A DNA stretch of 64,000 nucleotides from Psychroflexus gondwanensis ACAM 44 (GTDB lineage: Bacteria > Bacteroidota > Bacteroidia > Flavobacteriales > Flavobacteriaceae): the NCBI RefSeq assembly GCF_000355905.1, contig NZ_APLF01000003.1, positions 124,001 through 188,000 of the forward strand. The letters are read 5' to 3'. Below are positions 56,018-64,000 of this stretch, one piece after another; positions within the stretch are counted from its first letter, which is position 1, and each line of letters opens with the position of its first letter. The notes beneath the pieces were generated by a model. That model worked only from the letters and a program-made list of their open reading frames with translations. It was not told where the DNA came from and ran no database searches. Both the position numbers and the translations under genes were made by a program.

Positions 56018-56292
56018 CGCTTCGAGATTTTGTTGTGAGTAATTTGCTTTTGTCTTGAAGATTTAAACTTTTTCATAGAATCTTTACTAAGCTTTCTATG
56101 TTTTGTAGATCTTCCTTGAACTCTTTTTCTCCACATTCTAAAGCTTGAAGGCTTCATTTCCTTTTGCATAATCTTAATGACGTCAGCCTCAGTTACTCCA
56201 AACTGAAACTCGATAGCCTCAAATGGAGTTCTGTCCTCCCAAGCCATTTCAATAATTCTATCTAGTTCTCTTTCTGTAAATTCTTTATCCAT
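56014..56292 (-). CDS. TIGR03643-type small basic protein
   Basis: About 92 residues: ERELDRIIEMAWEDRTPFEA and FGVTEADVIKIMQKEMKPSS, a helix-turn-helix-like unit, then FRMWRKRVQGRSTKHRKL and a very basic tail. It matches the small conserved family TIGR03643 of unknown function, possibly DNA-binding. I start at MDKEFTEREL (an earlier in-frame ATG overlaps the DoxX gene). It ends by sharing TTAA with the convergent nuclease gene and starts 2 bases after the DoxX stop. Confidence 0.8.
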   Translation of the reverse strand: MDKEFTERELDRIIEMAWEDRTPFEAIEFQFGVTEADVIKIMQKEMKPSSFRMWRKRVQGRSTKHRKLSKDSMKKFKSSRQKQITHNKISKR

Positions 56293-56294
56293 GA

Positions 56295-56642
56295 TTATAT
56301 GTATAAGTATGCCCACCAAATTAATATAAATTGAAGTGGAATTCTAACTATTAATATCCATTTTGGGACTTTCATGGCATATTTTTCACCTCTAAGCATA
56401 TTAAAATGAACGCTTAAAAAGACTACCAGTATTAAAATGATACCTATAGCCGCCAAACTTCTTGTATATTCAAAAAATAATCCAATGCCCAATAAGATTT
56501 CAAAGGCCCCTGAAAGATAGACAAGAAAGGTTCTTGCTTTAAAAAACTTAGGCATGACTTTTAAATAAACTTTTGGCTTTATAAAATGCATAGTTCCTGC
56601 AAAACTATACATAACTCCCATTAAAATTAAATCCCAATTCAT
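56295..56642 (-). CDS. DoxX family membrane protein
   Basis: 115 residues with four membrane helices: the first ends FAGTMHFIKPKVYLKVMPKF, then FLVYLSGAFEILLGIGLFF. The HFxxP and GxxEIxxGxG patterns place it in the DoxX/DoxX-like family. Function unknown. It is two bases upstream of the TIGR03643 gene, so the two are probably cotranscribed. Confidence 0.85.
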   Translation of the reverse strand: MNWDLILMGVMYSFAGTMHFIKPKVYLKVMPKFFKARTFLVYLSGAFEILLGIGLFFEYTRSLAAIGIILILVVFLSVHFNMLRGEKYAMKVPKWILIVRIPLQFILIWWAYLYI

Positions 56643-56795
56643 GTCAGCAAAGTATAATTATTATTGAGTTTTACAAGAGTCTTTGATTTATTTAGGTGTT
56701 TTTTCACATTTTGAAATTTTATTTTTCGCTAACAGTTCAATTCTCAGCCCCTTACTCTTTTTATAATTTTTTCTTTAAAGAAACTGCTTTATTTA

Positions 56796-57024
56796 TTTGG
56801 TTAGAAGGGAAAAAAGGTTGTAGTTTTGCACCCCGCTAATTGAGGTATTGAGAGGGTCACACAGGGAGGGATGGAGAGTTATTAAATTGAGTTGTAGTAC
56901 TTGTGAGATTGGGATATAAGTTTTAGTTTTGTTCCCCTTTATTTTGGTTATGGACGTTCATTAAAATAAGATTTAATTTTTTTCGTAAAACCACTTGTTA
57001 GATTAAAAATAAGTATTAGTTTTG
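56796..57024 (+). promoter_or_regulatory. Three tandem rRNA promoters
   Basis: Three copies of the -7 box TAGTTTTG at 56821-56828, 56924-56931 and 57017-57024, each with a TTG/TTTG -33 element upstream (56796-56799, 56901-56903, 56995-56997), with spacers of 21, 20 and 19 bases. The rest of 56643-57281 is a leader without ORFs. Confidence 0.75.
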
Positions 57025-57133
57025 CATTCGCTTAGAGAAGCACACGAGTTTAAGGCCTTTGATACGGTTTAAACGACAAGATAAATTCCATTTCTTTCCT
57101 TTGGGAAGATGTCCTTCAGGACAGATGGGCTAA

Positions 57134-57151
57134 GTTCATTGACATATTGAA
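57134..57151 (+). promoter_or_regulatory. boxA/processing element before 16S
   Basis: GTTCATTGACATATTGAA is repeated exactly at 59239-59256, before 23S. A position ahead of each large rRNA suggests an antitermination (boxA-like) or RNase III-related leader element. Confidence 0.5.
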
Positions 57152-57281
57152 TTGACAGCACAAATAAGAGATTATTTGTAGAATTAGAAACATTAAGATT
57201 ATACTTTAAGATTAGAGTTGATTCCTGAGAATAAGATGTAAGAGTCGAATTTGAGAAAAGCGTTAAGATATATAAGATTTA

Positions 57282-58808
<1,527 letters not shown>

Positions 58809-58926
58809 AGAGTATTGCATCTGATAAGATGTAATAGACGTTTTTTTAAAGGGAATCAAAAGACTTTAGTAGTAAAGTAGGTTTTGATGTTTCTAGTTGT
58901 CAATTTAATAATATTATAAGGTCTAC

Positions 58927-59000
58927 AGTCTCATAGCTCAGCTGGTTAGAGCGCTACACTGATAATGTAGAGGTCGGCAGTTCGAGTCTGCCTGAGACTA
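58927..59000 (+). tRNA. tRNA-Ile (GAT)
   Basis: 74-nt cloverleaf: acceptor AGTCTCA/TGAGACT, anticodon stem CTACA/TGTAG with loop CTGATAA (anticodon GAT at 58961-58963), T arm GGCAGTTCGAGTCTGCC. Located in the 16S-23S spacer. Confidence 0.97.
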
Positions 59001-59350
59001 CTTAAGTCGAAGGAAGACGAGAAGTTTATCCTGAGTAGTTTTTTTAAAGAAAAAACGTATCGAAGGAAGCCTGCCTGAGACTACTTTTTAGTCGTATTGG
59101 TAAATTGCAAAAACAGGAATTAGCTATGAAGACAACAGACATTACCTTATAATATAAAACAAGTAATATCTAATTGGTTTTAGATATTATAACGATTTCT
59201 AAGGACTTACTTTAAGGGTAAGTGTTTTAGAGGTAAACGTTCATTGACATATTGAAGATATATAAGAATACGAGAGTAAGAGAATTTTTACTTCTTTTAA
59301 TTAAGGAGTAGGAGTACTTTAGAGTAAAATAAATAAATAATTATCGAATA
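59001..59350 (+). other. 16S-23S spacer after tRNA-Ile; tRNA-Ala absent
   Basis: The usual second spacer tRNA (Ala-TGC) is not found. Instead 59071-59086 repeats the last 16 bases across the tRNA-Ile 3' end (58988-59003), and TCGAAGGAAG occurs at 59007 and 59060, traces of recombination. The second boxA-like element is at 59239-59256. Confidence 0.75.
59239..59256 (+). promoter_or_regulatory. boxA/processing element before 23S
   Basis: Exact copy of the 18-base element at 57134-57151, about 95 bases before the 23S 5' end. Confidence 0.5.
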
Positions 59351-62198
<2,848 letters not shown>

Positions 62199-62342
62199 TG
62201 AGACGATTATTACTTTATTATTACCCTTGACTTTACGTCTTGTTATATATCTTTAACTATGTCACGATATTAGAATTCCCGCAACAGCTGGAACTTTACT
62301 TATAAAGATAATTGAGAACTACTCAATTACCTTTAATAGCTT

Positions 62343-62449
<107 letters not shown>

Positions 62450-62456
62450 TTATACT

Positions 62457-62494
62457 AAACCCTTCTTTACTTAACGTAATGAAGGGTTTTTTTT
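62457..62494 (+). terminator. rRNA operon terminator
   Basis: AAACCCTTC (62457-62465) pairs with GAAGGGTTT (62481-62489). An inner TTAC/GTAA extends it and a run of eight T follows. Directly after 5S. Confidence 0.9.
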
Positions 62495-62511
62495 GTTTGT
62501 ATATGTTTGAA

Positions 62512-62556
62512 ACAAAAAAATAACCCCTAAGCAAATTTAATTGCTTGGGGGTTATT
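62512..62556 (-). terminator. Terminator of the M3 peptidase gene
   Basis: AATAACCCCTAAGCAA (62519-62534) pairs with TTGCTTGGGGGTTATT (62541-62556), 16 bp with one G-U. On the minus strand a U run follows. It can also back up the rRNA terminator. Confidence 0.85.
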
Positions 62557-62584
62557 TATTACTCTCTATAATAATTTATCGTCT

Positions 62585-64000
62585 CTAACTTTTAATGAGC
62601 CCTGCTCTTTTTAATAAGGCATCAGGATTTGGTTTTTTACCTCTGAATTGTTTATACAATGCCATTGGTTCAATGGTTCCTCCGAGCTGAAGAATATTTT
62701 CCTTGAATTTTTTTGCAACTTCATCATTAAATATTCCTTCTTCTTTAAAATACTCGAAAGCATCCGCATCCAATACTTCAGCCCATTTGTAGGAATAATA
62801 GCCAGAGCTATAACCTCCTTGAAAAATATGCCCAAAGGCCGTACTCATACACGTACTTTCTATATCTGGTAATAACTCAATATTTTTAAAAGCCGAATTT
62901 TCAGTGTTTTTTACACTTTCAATGGAATTAATACTGTCCAAAGCATGCCATGACAAATCTAATTTGCCAAAACTCACTTGTCTTGTCGTCTGTAATCCTT
63001 CCATGAAATTAGAGGATTCCTTTATTTTTTCAATATATTTTTTGGGAAGAATTTCATTAGTCTGGTAATGTCTCGCAAACAGTTTTAGAGCTTCACTCTC
63101 GTAACACCAATTTTCCATCAATTGACTAGGCAGCTCTACAAAATCCCAATAGACAGAAGCTCCAGATAATGAAGGGTAAGTAGTATTCGCGTTCATAGCA
63201 TGCAATGCATGTCCAAACTCATGAAAAAGGGTTGTCACTTCATTAAACGTTAGTAAAGAGGGTTTAGTTTTAGTGGGTTTTGTGAAATTACAGACAATAG
63301 AAACCTGAGGTCTTTCTTCCTTTTTATTAAACTTGTACTGATCTTTATAAGTTGTCATCCAAGCACCGTCTCTCTTTCCTGCTCTAGGGTGAAAATCGGC
63401 ATATAAGGTTGCTAAATATTTATTTTCTTCATTGTACACTTTATAAGTAATAACATCTTCGTGATAAGTATCTAAGTCATTTACTTGTTTAAAAGTGAGA
63501 TGGTATAATTTCGATGCCACTTTAAACATCCCTTCTATAACTCTATCTAATTTAAAATAAGGTTTAAGAATTTCTTCATCTAAATCAAACTTCTTTTGTT
63601 TGAGTTTCTCGGTATAATAGGCTTTATCCCATTTTCTAAGATCCTTAATACCATCAATTTCTAATGCAAAAGCTTTAAGCTCCTCCAATTCTTTTTCAGC
63701 GGAGGGCATTGCTTTATCTAGAATATTATCTAAAAAGGTTTGGACGGTATCCACCGTTTTAGCCATACGTTCTTGAAGTACAAAATCAGCATGAGATTTA
63801 TAACCGAGAAGGTTTGCTCTTTCTAGTCTTAGTTTAACTATTTTGAGAACGTTTTCTTCGTTATTATATTCATTATCCTTAAAACCTTTAGATCCAAATC
63901 CAAGAAGTAATTTTTTTCTAAGTTCCCTGTTTTCTGCAAATTTCATGACAGGAATAAATGTTGGAAAATCTAATGTAAAAATATAGCCTTCCTTTTGTTT
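62585..64000 (-). CDS. M3 family zinc metallopeptidase (oligopeptidase/Dcp type), N-terminus outside window
   Basis: The frame stays open to the right edge, so the 472 visible residues are the C-terminal two thirds of a ~680-residue enzyme. The zinc motif HEFGHALH lies in TTLFHEFGHALHAM, followed by SGASVYWDFVELPSQLMENW with the third zinc ligand and GYSSGYYSYKWAEVLDADAF near the C-terminus. It hydrolyses short peptides or removes C-terminal dipeptides. Met at 63946 is internal, not the start. No signal information is visible. Confidence 0.94.
   Translation of the reverse strand, partial: KQKEGYIFTLDFPTFIPVMKFAENRELRKKLLLGFGSKGFKDNEYNNEENVLKIVKLRLERANLLGYKSHADFVLQERMAKTVDTVQTFLDNILDKAMPSAEKELEELKAFALEIDGIKDLRKWDKAYYTEKLKQKKFDLDEEILKPYFKLDRVIEGMFKVASKLYHLTFKQVNDLDTYHEDVITYKVYNEENKYLATLYADFHPRAGKRDGAWMTTYKDQYKFNKKEERPQVSIVCNFTKPTKTKPSLLTFNEVTTLFHEFGHALHAMNANTTYPSLSGASVYWDFVELPSQLMENWCYESEALKLFARHYQTNEILPKKYIEKIKESSNFMEGLQTTRQVSFGKLDLSWHALDSINSIESVKNTENSAFKNIELLPDIESTCMSTAFGHIFQGGYSSGYYSYKWAEVLDADAFEYFKEEGIFNDEVAKKFKENILQLGGTIEPMALYKQFRGKKPNPDALLKRAGLIKS

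Overview
The window is low-GC DNA from a member of the Bacteroidota, almost certainly a Flavobacteriaceae. Evidence: the 16S rRNA has flavobacterial signatures; promoters carry the Bacteroidota -7 element TAnnTTTG; there is a type IX secretion-linked adhesin/PorP-SprF/OmpA trio, a TonB receptor plus DUF4249 lipoprotein, and a large GLPGLI gene family. Genus was not determined; a marine relative of Psychroflexus, Gramella or Salegentibacter is a guess.

Layout. 0-5.7 kb: glutamate synthase (gltB 3' end, gltD), a CoA-transferase, thioredoxin and an acetyltransferase. 5.8-13.7 kb: envelope proteins, a universal stress protein, two membrane lipid-type enzymes, murQ, and a DUF4249/TonB-dependent receptor pair whose ATG is one base out of frame. 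13.7-19 kb: a kynurenine catabolism cluster (kynU, kmo, an ACMSD-like decarboxylase, an O-methyltransferase). 19.5-21.6 kb: selD-mnmH for tRNA 2-selenouridine.

19.1-34.2 kb, the most unusual part: a tandem array of small secreted peptides with two cysteines (P1-P6), each followed by a GLPGLI-family secreted protein (G1-G7). The array is punctuated by truncated 5' copies (A1-A4) of the single intact outer-membrane receptor (A5) at its right end. Non-coding elements repeat with the units: B (a 17-bp palindrome exactly 29 bp before a -7 box) and C (a structured leader of about 190 nt before peptide genes). Peptide and GLPGLI partners vary together by subfamily, three P/G junctions carry strong RNA hairpins, and a chimeric P/G pseudogene shows continuing recombination. 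I read it as an expanding cassette system of peptide plus cognate GLPGLI partner plus shared receptor. Its function is unknown.

34-56.6 kb: housekeeping and envelope genes: metK, OsmC, a NamZ-type muramidase (with murQ suggesting MurNAc salvage), a LolC/E-like permease, a cysteine synthase-like enzyme, prfC, a 12-repeat T9SS adhesin with PorP/SprF and OmpA partners, idi, a 6-pyruvoyl-tetrahydropterin synthase-like gene, peroxiredoxin, manA, DUF4369, DUF819, a HAD phosphatase, S1/P1 nuclease and DoxX.

56.6-62.5 kb: a complete rRNA operon (three tandem promoters, 16S, tRNA-Ile, 23S, 5S, terminator) with no tRNA-Ala in the spacer. 62.6-64 kb: an M3 metallopeptidase that runs off the right edge.
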